The position numbers and the translations under genes are program-made. This document shows, one piece after another, positions 35,118-46,687 of a DNA stretch of 64,000 nt. Below the pieces are notes generated by a model that saw only the letters and a list, made by a program, of their open reading frames with translations, was not told the DNA's origin and ran no database searches. Source of the DNA: Coptis chinensis (Eukaryota > Streptophyta > Magnoliopsida > Ranunculales > Ranunculaceae); contig CM027379.1 in assembly GCA_015680905.1 (NCBI GenBank), forward strand, positions 28,104,501 through 28,168,500, read 5' to 3'. Positions within the stretch are counted from its first letter, which is position 1. Each line of letters starts with the position of its first letter.

Positions 35118-35125
35118 GTATATAC

Positions 35126-35714
35126 CATTTGAAATACTTTATATAGATACTAGGGTGCATCCTGCAATTTACTAGAACCATCATCCGTATCGGCTCGAGG
35201 GGCGCCAACTACTAATTCTCCTTTAGGGCCCCCCAGCTTATTGGTCAAAATTTGGGCCCCAAAGTATAATTTTATACCCACTATACCACATGTAAAGGAC
35301 TAACAGTTGCTCAGTTCAGTCAAATAATGTGTAGTCCAGTCCACTCAAACATTAGGCCACGACCCTTGTGTAAAATACTTATTTTTTTTTTCAATAATAT
35401 AGACCTATTTTAAGAAACTCGCCTTAGGGAAGCAAAGTTCAGGCCAGGCCCTACCCTCATCAACACATCCAACGCTTCACGATTTAAATCGGTCGTTTGC
35501 CCATGAAAAGGTAACTTCGACATATGGACGAGGGGCGAGCTTTATCACTTTGTTCATGGAGGGAGCTGAGGCTGCATCAAAGCCGCTCGCACTAATAATA
35601 AATATGTTGTATGGGAGAATTGTACTTGTCAAATAAACCAAGTACGTGTTTAAGCCTCTACTCCATACGGCCTTAGGTCGAGCTATTATATTTTTAACAA
35701 GACCGTATACTCGT
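35126..35714. other. Intervening sequence with hAT-like relic
   Basis: No gene. 35222-35460 has GGGCC-rich ends (TTTAGGGCCCCCCAGC... and ...GCCAGGCCCTA) similar to the element at 27405-28076; no duplication was found. Confidence 0.35.
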
Positions 35715-35722
35715 ATAGTACC

Positions 35723-36355
35723 TAAGGCTGTTCTCGGTTTGGTTTTTATCGATTCTTATAGAAACCGTTGATCGAATCGATATACTCAGTTTTTTAAAAG
35801 TCTAAACTGAAACCAAACCGAATTTGAATAAAAACTGAGATGAAACCAAACCGAAATTGATGGAATGCCCAAATGGCAAACCCAAATCGACAACCGAAAT
35901 CAAACCAAATTAATTTGGTTCGGTTTCGGTTGTCGATTTGGGCTTGCCATTTGGGCCTTCTATCAAGCTTGAAGCTTCAAATCGAAGCCTATATGGGCCG
36001 ACTGATCACCAACCAAGTGAATTTTAATAAATATATTGAATAGTATTGATGTCAGTTTAGGCATGTTGACAAGTTATAACGTCAATCACAAGAAGCAAGT
36101 ATTCAAGTGCTCAATAACACGAACCATTTAGCCAAAAAAAAATAGTAATAAATTTTTTTAAAAATTTCTATATATATCTAGCACCCGGTTCGGTTCGATT
36201 TATATCAGTTAACCGAGCCCCCAAACCAAAACCGGGCCTAACCAGTCAATTTTGCTTTTTGAGAACCAGCAACTGAACTGAGAAAGTCAAAAACCGTTAA
36301 TTTCACCCGGGTCTGTTCAATTTTTCAGTTTCCCAGTTTTTTTTTAACAACCCTA
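35723..36355. mobile_element. Non-autonomous hAT-type element 2, TSD ATAGTAC(C/T)
   Basis: 633 bp. The 8-bp flanks ATAGTACC (35715-35722) and ATAGTACT (36356-36363) match at 7 of 8. Ends TAAGGCTGTTCTCGG and TTTAACAACCCTA. Inside, a near-perfect hairpin spans about 35868-35957, its arms containing CCCAAATGGC, CAAATCGACAACCGAAA and their complements around a short AATTAATT centre. AACCGA motifs are frequent. Confidence 0.82.
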
Positions 36356-36426
36356 ATAGTACTCCTAAATTACTAAAGGCCATAGGAGTTTTTGAGAATG
36401 TTAAGATATACTGTGACACTATCCGC

Positions 36427-36865
36427 TAGGGGTACGTGTGCATAAAACCGATAGAACCGATCGAACCGAACCGAACTGACTGATAGACATAACCGACCCA
36501 AATTTGCTGGTTTGGTTCGGTTATGAATATATGAAAACCGATTGGGTCGGTTTGTTCGTCGGTTTAGTTCCAAGCCCGAACCGAACCGACCCGCTATACA
36601 TATTATTTATTAGAATATACATATTTAATTTGATTTAATATAAGAATATGTGAAAACCGATTGGTTCGGGTTGGTTAATATCGGTTAAACCATAACCCAG
36701 TTGGTTCGTTTTGGGTATCGATTAAACTATACATTGGTTCGGTTCAGTTCGATTAATATAACATAACTGATTTGGTTCAGTTACTGTAATGTATAAACTG
36801 ATAGGGTCGATTCGGTTGTCGATTTAGTCCCAAACCCAACCCGAACCGACCCGTACACACCCTTA
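36427..36865. mobile_element. Non-autonomous hAT-type element 3, TSD CTATCCGC
   Basis: 439 bp, perfect 8-bp duplication CTATCCGC at 36419-36426 and 36866-36873. Starts TAGGGGTACGTGTGC and ends CCGTACACACCCTTA (near-inverted). The interior is dominated by AACCGA/TCGGTT repeats. No coding sequence. Confidence 0.92.
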
Positions 36866-37084
36866 CTATCCGCTACCCTTTAGGTGTGCGTGGAGATGTA
36901 TGACCTTGTCAACACTTGCATTATCATGAAGACTTGATTATCATTCCATTTCCTCGACTCAGTGAATCATGTTATCATATTCAACAGCCCTCTGAATTTG
37001 GATAGATAGACACAAACAATTAGAAGGGTTTATATGTGTAGAAGTTAATTGCACATATACTGATCGATATTTACACCTCACTAA

Positions 37085-37561
37085 GAGGCATTCCCAATGC
37101 AGGTGGATATAGTGGGAATGTGAGTTTATTCACCTCTTTATGGTTCAAAACTTTTGCCCAATGCAAAGGTGAATATGGTGGTGACTAGTTTCCCAAGTCA
37201 AAACGAGGGTGAAACCTTCAACCGAGATAGTGGCTGAGTTGTGAACTTTGGACGGGATGTTGGATTCCGTCTTGTGTGTTTTTTTTAAAAAAAAATCGGT
37301 TTTCTTTTTTACAGAATGTTTCATTCCGTCTCGCATGTTTTTTATTTTTTTTCGGTTTTTTTTTAAACTTAAGACGGGATGTTTCATTCCGTCCGACGCG
37401 TTTTTTCAATTTTTACATTCAGACGGAATCCAACATCCCGTCCGAGATTAATATTCACCTTGCATTGGGCAGCCTCACTTTGTTTTTCACCAAAACAGTA
37501 GAAAAGAGAGGAAATACTGTCTACGTAGAGTGAATAACATTGACATACATTGGGAATGCTC
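37085..37561. mobile_element. Tourist-like (PIF/Harbinger) MITE, TSD TAA
   Basis: 477 bp with ends GAGGCATTCCCAATG and CATTGGGAATGCTC, flanked by TAA (37082-37084 and 37562-37564), the duplication type of PIF/Harbinger elements. Inside, GACGGGATGTTGGATTCCGT (from about 37252) is mirrored near 37424-37442, and TTCATTCCGTC repeats lie between, so the core can fold into a second hairpin. Apparent frames here are artefacts. Confidence 0.85.
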
Positions 37562-37564
37562 TAA

Positions 37565-39602
37565 AAGACTGTTAAACCAACTCAGGATCCTTGGTGTACA
37601 TACTTACAAAACTTTACATCTAAAGACCAAGCGTCATTTTCATTAAAGACGCTTCTGATGAGTCGTTTTCTGTAATCTAATTTAACAAAAAATAGATGAA
37701 AAATTGGTTGTTCAGCTCGGTCCACCTTCCTCAAATCATGGTAAAGAAAACTTACACATCCATTCAAACACAAAGCAAGAAGAAGACAATAATCCATGCA
37801 GAACTCGAATTAAATCAACCTAAAACAAGATTCATTACTTCAAAAAACAATGAAGTTAAACCAACCAAAAATAAGATGGGTTAGTTAGACTTAATTGCAA
37901 GATCCAACGGCTACGAGATGAATTTTTTTTTTCAGATGAAGAAATCTAACCGTTGGATCTTACAAATGGGGGGGTATCACTAATATTTTTAAAGGGGTTC
38001 TAACCCAAATAAGATTCATTACTTCATAACAATATATACATTCGATAGATTAAAACCAACAAACTACCAAAAGAAAATGACTTTTTCATCACACAACTAG
38101 AAGATGAACATTATTTTCTATGAATAACTCTAAGTAACATATCAATTTGCCTATTATTACTGCCCATATTAGAAAAGACCTAATTAAGTAGGAGATTTCC
38201 ACAACGAATAAGGTCCCACCTAGTTAATGACCTGCAACATTTAAAAAAAAAAAAAAAAAAGTATTTCAAAACTGTATGTCATATTCATCTATCACAAGAA
38301 AACATCAGCAGCTGCATAAAAAATAGCTGTATATACTCCCACTTTGTGGCTCGTGTGGCTCATTATGCCCACGAATCCTATCCAATACTAGGCCTAGTCC
38401 AGCAGTTAAGCCCACGTGTTTAACCATAACCCATCCAATTACTGGTCTATTTATGAATATGTCCAGGGGTGTACAAGATAAAGATAGAAGTTCAAGAGAT
38501 AATAATTCTTTTGACACAAGCAAACACATTCCTCGTAGGACTCAATCTCGTCATTCATATAAAAACTATTTTTTCTCATAATGTGAACTATGTTGAAACT
38601 TGATCCATAGATAATAAATCTTGGGTACGTAAGCAGCCATTGTCTTGGTTTAGTTTCATCTCTCCCAACATCAAATTTCTATGTTTCTTAGTGCGTTCTT
38701 TATCATTTGCTCTCGTTGTGTTGAAGCAGGTTATTGCCGAAGCAACAGCAAAATAAATAAAAGTCGAGTTCCCAAGCATAAGGCCTAGCTTGCTGGTGTC
38801 AGAGGACGTACTCATAGCTTATTTGCAAAGCAATTTACAGATTCACATTCCATTAATATACTTGAAAGCCAATTTACGTGGATGTGTACACATTTATAAG
38901 TTTCATGCAACTGCTATATCATTCTAAGGACTCAAAATGTTTAAATTTCCTCAAATTTTACCTTGTATAATTAGCTATCCATGCATGACAAGTAAAATTT
39001 CAAATATGGCAAACATCTTTCCATTCATTTTGTCAAATTTACAACAGAGTAAATTATTGATCTAAGTTTACTCAGGTTCACTTACAAACTAACATAAAGT
39101 CACTCAGTCACTCAATCGCAACAGGGTCCACAAATTGTAATCTAATCACTTCCATTACATTTATGTTGTCTAGATGAAAAATGTAAAGAAATCTTATTTA
39201 ACATAACATAAATTCAAACAATCGTGTATAAGGAAACTGCCATGTCTTTACAAAGCCTCAATTCAAAGTTATAAGTCCCTACTTTTCAAACTCAGTTCCC
39301 CTTGACAACATTCCATAGCTATAAGTCCCTACTTTTTCAAACTTAGTTCCCCTTGACAACATTCTCATTCAAATACATATGTGTAAATTTGGAATATTCC
39401 TTCTATATGGGCAAACTGAACATTAATGCCTAAGGAGACGAAGAACCTTGACTCCTTAAGACTTTTTAGTGGACATGACAGAAAAGAAACTTCTAAATTA
39501 CAACGTTCGTTCTTGAAATTTTGGACTCAACTTCAAACCATCTCTAGAGTCCCTGAGCATAAACCAAATAATTACGTAGGGTTTTATAGTTCGACTGATG
39601 TG
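37565..39602. other. Two-kilobase stretch with no supported gene
   Basis: A small inverted pair occurs near 37899-37960 (AGATCCAACGG... and ...CCGTTGGATCT). A short near-direct repeat is at 39266-39365 (AAGTCCCTACTTTT...CCCCTTGACAACATTC twice). A 75-codon minus-strand frame at 38815-38588 (MSTSSDTSKLGLMLGNSTFI..., one possible membrane segment) is the most protein-like but matches no family I know. Confidence 0.45.
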
Positions 39603-39607
39603 TAAGA

Positions 39608-40283
39608 TGTTAGAAAAATAGATTTGTACAAATCCATTGAGATATGAATGAGTTATTTGTCTCCCAAGTTACCCCACTTGAGATGAAATGGGTTTCTCTT
39701 GAAACAGTACGTCAAGTGAGAAAAACCTTTTCGAAATGGTGCACTCGTTCGAAACAGTGCATCATGCCGAAAAGATATGACCTTTTGAAATAGGCACTGG
39801 TTTGAAACAGTGCTTTATGCCGAAATAGTGTGTCCTTCCGAAACATGTGACTTTTCAAAGAGTTGCTTATTTTTTCCCAATAGTCACTGTGTTGTTTCGA
39901 AGAGACACCACTCACCTATAAATAGTGGATGAATTTGGAGAGAAAGATACACCAGATCACACAGAGTTCTGATCTTTCTCTTCTCCCCCTATTCTTAGTC
40001 AAATACTATGTTGTGTTCGCTGAGTCTATAGAATTGAAGTGCTAGCTTTCTATAGAAGAAAATTCATTCTATCTTGGGAGACAGTTTCTCATCAACCTTC
40101 AAGCACCGTGAGGGGGAAAATCTGTCTTAAGAACATAGGGAATCTTCACTAGGCTCGGATTTAATAATTGGTAAATTAAGTTCATTAGTTGAACTAAAGG
40201 TTTGTTCATGATATATTTGTTATATCAATTTGATTTTCTTATTTACTTAACAATAAGTATATTTTTGGAATAAGTTTCGTACA
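39608..40283 (+). repeat. 5' LTR of the copia element
   Basis: Equal in length to the 3' copy, 676 bp. A TATA-like CTATAAATAGTGG near 39917 (and at the matching place in the 3' LTR) is a likely promoter for element RNA. Confidence 0.92.
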
Positions 40284-40717
40284 AACTTAAGACATCAAAT
40301 GTGGTGTTTTACTCTATGAGAGATGCATAAATTTCTTGGAAATCCTCAAAGCAAACGTGTATAGCAAGGTCCACTATGGAATCAGAATTCATAGCGCTGG
40401 ACAAGACTGGATAAGAAGCTGAGTGGCTTCGAAATTTCTTAGAGGATATTCCAAACTGGGCTAAACCTGTGCCAGCAGTGTGTATACACTGTGACAGCCA
40501 ATCTGTTATTGGTAGAACACAGAGTAGCATGTATAACGGGAAGTCTCGACACATACGTCGTATACATAACACCGTTAGACAATTGCTCTCAAATAGAGTT
40601 ATCTCAATCGACTATGTAAGGTCAAAAGATAACATTGCGGATCCGCTTACAAAAGGTTTAACAAGAGAGCAAGTTGAAAGATTATCAAGGGGAATGGGCT
40701 TAAAGCCTTTGAGATAA
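40284..40717 (+). pseudogene. Copia Pol RNase H C-terminus
   Basis: Frame begins mid-domain just after the 5' LTR: ISWKSSKQTCIARSTMESEF and IALD, then a stop (TAA at about 40410), then EAEWLRNFLEDIPNWAKPVP, HCDSQSVIGR (an acidic site of the RNase H), SRHIRRIHNTVRQLL, DYVRSKDNIADPLTKGL and a natural stop at 40717. ESEF and ADPLTKGL are hallmarks of Ty1/copia RNase H. A stop replaces the usual glycine near 40330 as well. RT and integrase are missing, so it is inert. Confidence 0.92.
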
Positions 40718-40859
40718 TCAACCAAGAGTCCTCATAATGGAAAAACCAACCTAGTTGACTGGAGATCCCAAGATCTAGGTTCAATAGGCCAACTGAATTA
40801 TGTTTGTGACTTAGTTAGCACTGGAAAGTAATATTATACTCTAACTCATTCCTATATAA

Positions 40860-41560
40860 GACAGTGCATATCTGTCGCGAGAACCAGGATAAGTCAAGCT
40901 TTTAATGATTTACTATATCTTGGAAAGTTATGTTATCCAAGTGGAGTATTGCAGGATACTCTTTATAGAAATCACCTATGTGAGTGTGAAGTGGGGCAAA
41001 TGTCTCAAAAGCACTCTCTGAAACAAAGAAGTGTTCAAGGCCAAAATGAACACAAACGTGAGAACCAACAGTATTCGAGAAGGTACTGCGTGAAGATGAT
41101 TGTCTAGATTTATACAAACGGCTGACAGTTCAAGGATATTAATTGAAGTCTACTGATCGTCCAATTAAATCCGATCGATCGTCTTTCACTAAGACAAAGA
41201 CAGTGCATATCTGTCGCGAGAACCAGGATAAGTCAAGCTTTTAATGATTTATTATATCTTGAAAAGTTATGTTATCCAAGTGGAGTATTGCAGGATACTC
41301 TTTATAGAAATCACCTATGTGAGTGTGAAGTGGGGCTGCTTCTATGAGAAATTTAAGGCAAATGTCTCAAAAGAACTCTCTGAAACCAAGAAGTGTTCAA
41401 GGCCAAAATGAACACAAACGTGAGAACCAACAGTATTCGAGAAGGTACTGCGTGAAGATGATTGTCTAGATTTATACAAACGGCTGACAGTTCAAGGATA
41501 TTAATTGAAGTCTACTGATCGTCCAATTAAATCCGATCATCTTTCACTAAGACAAGTTCA
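40860..41560. repeat. Two-copy 339-bp tandem duplication in the copia 3' region
   Basis: GACAGTGCATATCTGTCGCG begins at 40860 and again at 41199, and the copies stay nearly identical to GATTGTCTAG...CACTAAGACAA. Copy 2 keeps about 23 bp (TGCTTCTATGAGAAATTT...) that copy 1 lacks between two GGC triplets, and copy 1 has an extra GATC. The array lies between the pol stop and the polypurine tract. Confidence 0.93.
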
Positions 41561-41666
41561 AGGCCTCCCATGCTACTTGACCTGATGCGATATCTTTTCA
41601 TTTGTAAAAGAACAGAAATCCGATGTTTATGCTAGAAGAAGCCAAATCTTCATTCATGTGGGGGAT

Positions 41667-42342
41667 TGTTAGAAAAATAGATTTGTACAAATCCATTGAG
41701 ATATGAATGAGTTATTTGTCTCCCAAGTTACCCCACTTGAGATGAAATGGGTTTCTCTTGAAACAATACGTAATGTGAGAAAAACCTTTTCGAAATGGTG
41801 CACTGGTACAAAACAGTGTATCATGCCGAAAAGGTGTGACCTTTCAAAATAGGCACTGGTTCGAAACAGTGCTTTATGCCGAAATAGTATGTCACTTCGA
41901 AATATGTGACTTTTCAAAGAATTGCTTCCTTTTTCCCAAGAGTCATTGTGTTGTTTTGAAGAGGCATCACTCACCTATAAATAGTGGATGAATTTGGAGA
42001 GAAAGATACACCAAATCACACAGAGTTCTGATCTTTCTCTTCTCCCTCTGTTCTTAATCAAATACTATGTTGTGTTCGCTGAGTCTATAGAATTGAAGTG
42101 CTGGTTTTCTATAGAAGAAAATATGTTCTATCTTTGGAGACAGTTTCCCATCAACCTTCAAGCACCGTGAGGGGGAAAAGCTGTCTTAAGGACATAGTGA
42201 ATCTTCACTAGGCTCGGATTTAATAATTGGTAAATTAAGTTCATTAGTTGAACTAAAGGTTTGTTCATGATATATTTGTTATATCAATTTGATTTTCTTG
42301 TTTACTTAACAATAAGTATATTTTTGAAATAAGTTTCCTACA
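41667..42342 (+). repeat. 3' LTR of the copia element
   Basis: 676 bp; starts TGTTAGAAAAATAG, ends CCTACA, followed by TAAGA. Confidence 0.92.
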
Positions 42343-42347
42343 TAAGA

Positions 42348-43242
42348 ATCATACCTTGCTGCAATATGAAATAATATTTGTACCGATCGAAGTTGTCTCA
42401 CTTGTGTTTTGTGATTGTGTGACTTAATCCAATCCTAATTAAAACAATAGAGTCAACAATAGCTTATTAAAACTATAAATGAAAGGGCATGATGCTAACT
42501 TGTTGTCCTTGTAATTTGGCACGCAAGTCTTTCATGACTTTAGTGTAGTAAGACCTGTTTCGGTAAATTCCATAGCAATAGACACAGTACTCGTAACTCA
42601 ATGCTATGAGTATCGACTTATACATTTTCTCTTGAAGTTTGGAAGATAAGCGAGGGACTTAGAGAGATGCAATCTTTTTTTTCTATGCTTGTCGAGAATT
42701 TGTAAACATATTTCACCTTATTTTCGATTTAACTGCCAATTTTTAAAAATCCATCACAACACATATTCATAATAATTAAAACCTAAAAATTAAGGATAAC
42801 GACATCTCTTTTATCTTTCGGAATCATAATTTGGTGTAATTAAAGACCTGATTCGAAATCAACTTCCATGGCATGGGTCAACAACACACGGTTTTCTTCA
42901 AGGATGGCCACATATTAGTAAACCAATGTGTTACCTCTAAACAAAAGAACTCATTCCCATTATATCAACATAACATTGAATGTTCTCTTAGCTTGAAAAA
43001 ACAGATCGAGGCATGCAAGACGAAGAAACGGATCATTTTTTTTTTTTTTTGGTTTTCTTAGAAATGAATTTGTCCTCTTTTTTTATTAATAAATGGAAAC
43101 TTAGAGGGCTGTTTCGCTTTTGTCTTCCGAGAAATGTGATTTGGGGTTTTTTTTTTTTTTTTTTTTTTGGGCTTTTATTTTCAAAGTGTTTCAAGAAAAT
43201 AAATAAATAAACAGAGAGTGGGCCTAAAACCCACAGTTCCAA
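42348..43242. other. Non-coding stretch with T-homopolymers
   Basis: No gene. Long T-runs at 43028-43042 and 43146-43168 make spurious open frames on both strands. Confidence 0.5.
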
Positions 43243-44106
43243 AATAATTATAGAGAAAAGACACCCTGTTTGTTATTTATGAATAAAACCCACCCGGTTG
43301 ACTTTTTAGTTATATTACCAGTTTGCCCTTTAATACAAACATCAAATATATGAAACCCGGCTTGTATTGTTTCGAAAACTTGTGAACTTTGTTTCGAAAT
43401 TTTGGTGAAATTTCTTCCAATAATTTTGTCTTCAACAATTCGTTAGATTTCTCTAGCGAAATTTCTCCCAAAACTATATATCCCATTGCAACATGAATGT
43501 TATAATGTCAAGAGAAATTTCCCCCAAAATTGGATATCCCACTGCAACATGAATATTGCAATGTCAAATGCACTTGACATTGCTACCAAGTTAGTGTTCA
43601 TCCAAGAAAGTCTCATACTTCAATTATCAATTGGTGTTGAATGTAAAACTTGTATCATCTATGGTCAAGAAGTATAATTGACAATCACAATAAGTCATAT
43701 ACACACTCAAAACCAAACTGCCACTAATCATAATTAAGCTATCTACTTATCATCTCTATTATTCCAATTTATTGGACCTATCCTAACTTGTGTGCATAAA
43801 ACGTCACAATTCTTAATCAATTTGCAATGTCAAGTACACTTGATATTGCAAATACACAACGTCAAACTCATTTGACTTCCTAACCAACAAAAACAACATA
43901 GAAGCAATCGAAATGATAACTATCCTAGATCCTATTATTTAGAAGTAATAACATTAATTTCTTTATAAAACTACTATAAATTTCGATTATATGACATACG
44001 AACACTACCGTTTAACTATATTTCTTTTATGACTAAAACTAGTACTAATAACTCGCCGGATCTAGATGGATTTCAACCATCACCCTCTCACTTAACAATA
44101 ATTCTA

Positions 44107-44717
44107 CACTAACACAGAAAAAATAACATGGTCAACCAATACAATGACATGGCACTCCAACATCAATGTTGTACCATGAAAAAACACCACTGCAACATCA
44201 ATGTTGCACATAGAAATATCACTACAACATCAATGTTGCACCATGAACAACCACCACTGCAACATACATGTTGCACTGCATTGACTGCAACATCAATGTT
44301 GCACCTTGAAAAAACACCACGTACTCAATATACATGTTGCACTGACTGCAACATCAATATTGCACCATGAAAACCACTGCAACATCAATATTGCATCGAA
44401 AAATATCATTGCAATATCAATGTTGTACCATAAAACCAACTGTTGCACTGACTGCAACATCAATGTTGCACCATAAAAACCACTGCAATATTAATGTTGC
44501 ACTGAAAAAATACCACTGCAACATCAATGTTGCACCGAGAAATATCATTGCAACATCAAAGATACACCATGAAAAATTAGTAGAATGGAGGATTTGTTAT
44601 GAATGGAAAGAGAATAAGTGTTTTTAGAAAGGGAAAATAAGTTTTTATCTCTTATTTTCATCTAGGTGGACACAAGTCAACATGCCACAGCACTGTGTCA
44701 TTTTTTCTGTGTTAGTG
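44107..44717. mobile_element. CACTA-like MITE around a palindromic minisatellite
   Basis: Starts CACTAACACAGAAAAAATAA and ends with its near-perfect complement ...ATTTTTTCTGTGTTAGTG, about 21 of 22 matching. The CACTA start suggests the CACTA superfamily; however, the 3-bp flanks (CTA left, TGC right) do not match. Most of the 611 bp is a minisatellite of a short palindrome that could act as subterminal transposase-binding repeats. Confidence 0.7.
44155..44575. repeat. Minisatellite of palindrome TGCAACATCAATGTTGCA
   Basis: About 13 units of 26-38 bp, each with TGCAACAT(C)A(A/T)(T)GTTGCA-type cores: an 8-bp inverted pair around a 2-base centre, separated by CCATGAAAAACCAC- or CCGAAAAATATCA-type spacers. 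Units vary at one or two core positions (TACATGTTGCA, CAATATTGCA). An open frame of cysteine, asparagine and histidine through it follows from the repeat and is not taken as a gene. Related single copies occur at 43485-43565. Confidence 0.92.
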
Positions 44718-46035
44718 TGCAGTATTATTGCTTACTTAATGAGTGCTCTTCCATTTTGAGCTTATAGATCCTTTGTCAACCCACACATATTAGCTTGAAT
44801 TCTAAACATTGATGTTAATGATTAAATTATTTTGTGGTTACATCCATATTAACTTGTAACATCAATATGAACTGCTTATTCTCAAATGAGAAAACACAAC
44901 TATGACTGCACTTACCAAAATTCAAAAGAACTAATATATATATAATGATCTAATGAATTCACAAGCGTAAGTTGCAATGCATGTCATTCCGTGAAATCTT
45001 ATACAGTTGCAGACACTCACTGAATTAAGTTGATCTACTAGTAAATAACCGATAACACTTGAACTTGGAAGACAAGAGCAAATGACTTGTCACCATAGAT
45101 TTCATTTATTGCATAGTTCACATGTTTATTTGGCTCTATATATATTAACAATTAACGTTTAGACATAGCTTTCATAACTGAAAAGGTTTAAACAACAAAG
45201 TCAGTCAAGCTAACGATTATGGATATCAAGGAACATGGTATAATTCATCTACTCATGCATACTCTATATAACTCATTGATATTTAAGTACTTCATGCAGA
45301 TCGATTATAAATTAATTATATGGTGCGCTTTGTAAATGCACCACCTCAGTGGATGTCTAACATTGCACACCTAAAAAGCATCTTCCTTTGCTTAACTTTC
45401 CAAAACACAAAAGTAATACTTCCACACCCAACTCAGATTCAACTGCAACACTCATTCAACAGCATGAATTCGATTCACACTTGAGTATTCTAACATTTAC
45501 ATCTTTAAAGTGATCGATCTCAAACAAATTCAAATACAAAGCTCAATTGAATGCAAATACACTTCAATGTCAATTTGATAAAATGCAAAGTAAATTGGAT
45601 AACGTTAACTTCCACCCTCTGTAATTTTGATACACACAAGAAACACAAGAGTGAGTGGTGGAGAAAGCATTATCGATTAATGAATTAATTTGGGGAAGAG
45701 ATGAAGTGAGTGGAGGAGAAGGATTTTATTCTCGAAATGGAATGAGTGAGAACTTTTCCATGATCAGACAATGGTCTCCGTCTACTTCTTCCTTCGTCTT
45801 CTCTCTATCTTCTATTTTTTTCTACTTTCGGATCTATCGAGAGGAACTACTAGCTACCATCATGATAGAATAGAAGAAGGGTTAAAACAGACATTTAAAA
45901 AACTAAAAAAGATGAGGTAGTTGGGTCAATGACCTTATCCTGCAACTTAATGTATCGGACCCCTTTAAATCATAACTAAAATAACCGGGTGGGCTTTAGC
46001 CGTAATTGCCAAATTCAATGTCTTTTAGGCTAATT

Positions 46036-46548
46036 AATTCTAGATTCAGGGTTTTAAACCTAGTTTTATGATAAATAAAATGTGAGTTTTTGCAATAATT
46101 TTTGCTTAGGATAAATTTCCAAATAAATTGAAAATTTATGGAGATGATTTTTATGACGAGTATAACAAATCTACAAAAATATATATTTTAATTCATTTTT
46201 CAGATAAAATTTTACATACGTACTTAATTTAACTTACTACTAAGTGCTGTATACAACACGTGATACAAGTACCAAATCAAGTGATACAAAAAAAGAAATA
46301 CAACACATTCAATTAATTCTGACTTGTTATAGTACAACCAACCGTAACGTATCCCAATTTCTATCCAATTTCAACAATATCAACATGAGTATGTGTGAGT
46401 TCCAAACTTCATTCTATAATTCTAGAAACCAATAGAAGCACACATATTGAAATTCAAATTGCTCCAAATTAGTTTTCACACCATTTGGCTCTCAATATCC
46501 CGCACAATTTCCCTAAATATTTTGAAATTTTGAACACACTTCCGCCAC
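46036..46548. other. AT-rich non-coding stretch
   Basis: Upstream of the TATA-like elements at 46549; no gene is supported. Confidence 0.5.
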
Positions 46549-46616
46549 TATAAATACAAAATCCAATTCACCCATTTTTCTCACACAGTCCTCTACACTT
46601 CCTCTATAAATACAAA
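46549..46616 (+). promoter_or_regulatory. Duplicated TATA-like core promoter
   Basis: CTATAAATACAAAA occurs at 46549 and again at 46603, each followed by an A/C-rich leader (CCCATTTTTCTCACACAGTCC and CGATTTTTCTTACCCAATCC) that looks like the same segment duplicated with a period of about 54 bp. The first ATG downstream is 46688. Confidence 0.5.
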
Positions 46617-46687
46617 ACCCATAAACCGATTTTTCTTACCCAATCCTACAATTCAATCAAACTCTTCCTTCCCATCACAAATTTTGA

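Larger units (their letters stand above)
39608..42342 (+). mobile_element. Internally deleted Ty1/copia LTR retrotransposon, TSD TAAGA
   Basis: Two LTRs of 676 bp each, 39608-40283 and 41667-42342, both starting TGTTAGAAAAATAG and ending TACA, flanked by TAAGA (39603-39607 and 42343-42347). A polypurine tract GTGGGGGA precedes the 3' LTR. Only the end of pol (RNase H) survives inside; gag, protease, integrase and RT are gone, and no primer-binding site follows the 5' LTR, so the deletion starts at or near the LTR edge. The LTRs differ by scattered substitutions. Confidence 0.93.
43243..46035. mobile_element. Possible larger inverted-repeat element
   Basis: Left region 43243-43325 (AAAAGACA..., AAACCCACCCGGTTGAC, TTTTTAGTTAT, ...GCCC) is roughly the reverse complement of 45955-46035 (...ATAACTAAAATAACCGGGTG, GGCTTT, GGCAATT..., TGTCTTTTAGGC). 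Similarity is clear over ACCCACCCGGTT and TTTAGTTAT but patchy elsewhere. The 2.6-kb interior has no recognised gene; a 72-codon frame at 45655-45873 is unassigned. The CACTA-like element 44107-44717 would be nested inside. Confidence 0.45.

Noticed and set aside
37145-37533. Overlapping Lys/Phe-rich frames on both strands
   Set aside because: They lie wholly inside a Tourist-like MITE with T- and A-runs; no protein features.
38588-38815. A 75-codon membrane protein gene
   Set aside because: One possible hydrophobic segment only; no homology, promoter or conserved context recognised.
43013-43242. Phe- and Lys-rich frames on both strands
   Set aside because: Generated by T-homopolymers.
44155-44575. 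CRISPR-like array
   Set aside because: Repeats are palindromic but short and variable, spacers are themselves similar, and the context is a plant transposon.
44128-44627. Plus-strand frames rich in Cys, Asn and His
   Set aside because: They follow from the palindromic minisatellite read in frame; unit length changes break any consistent protein repeat.
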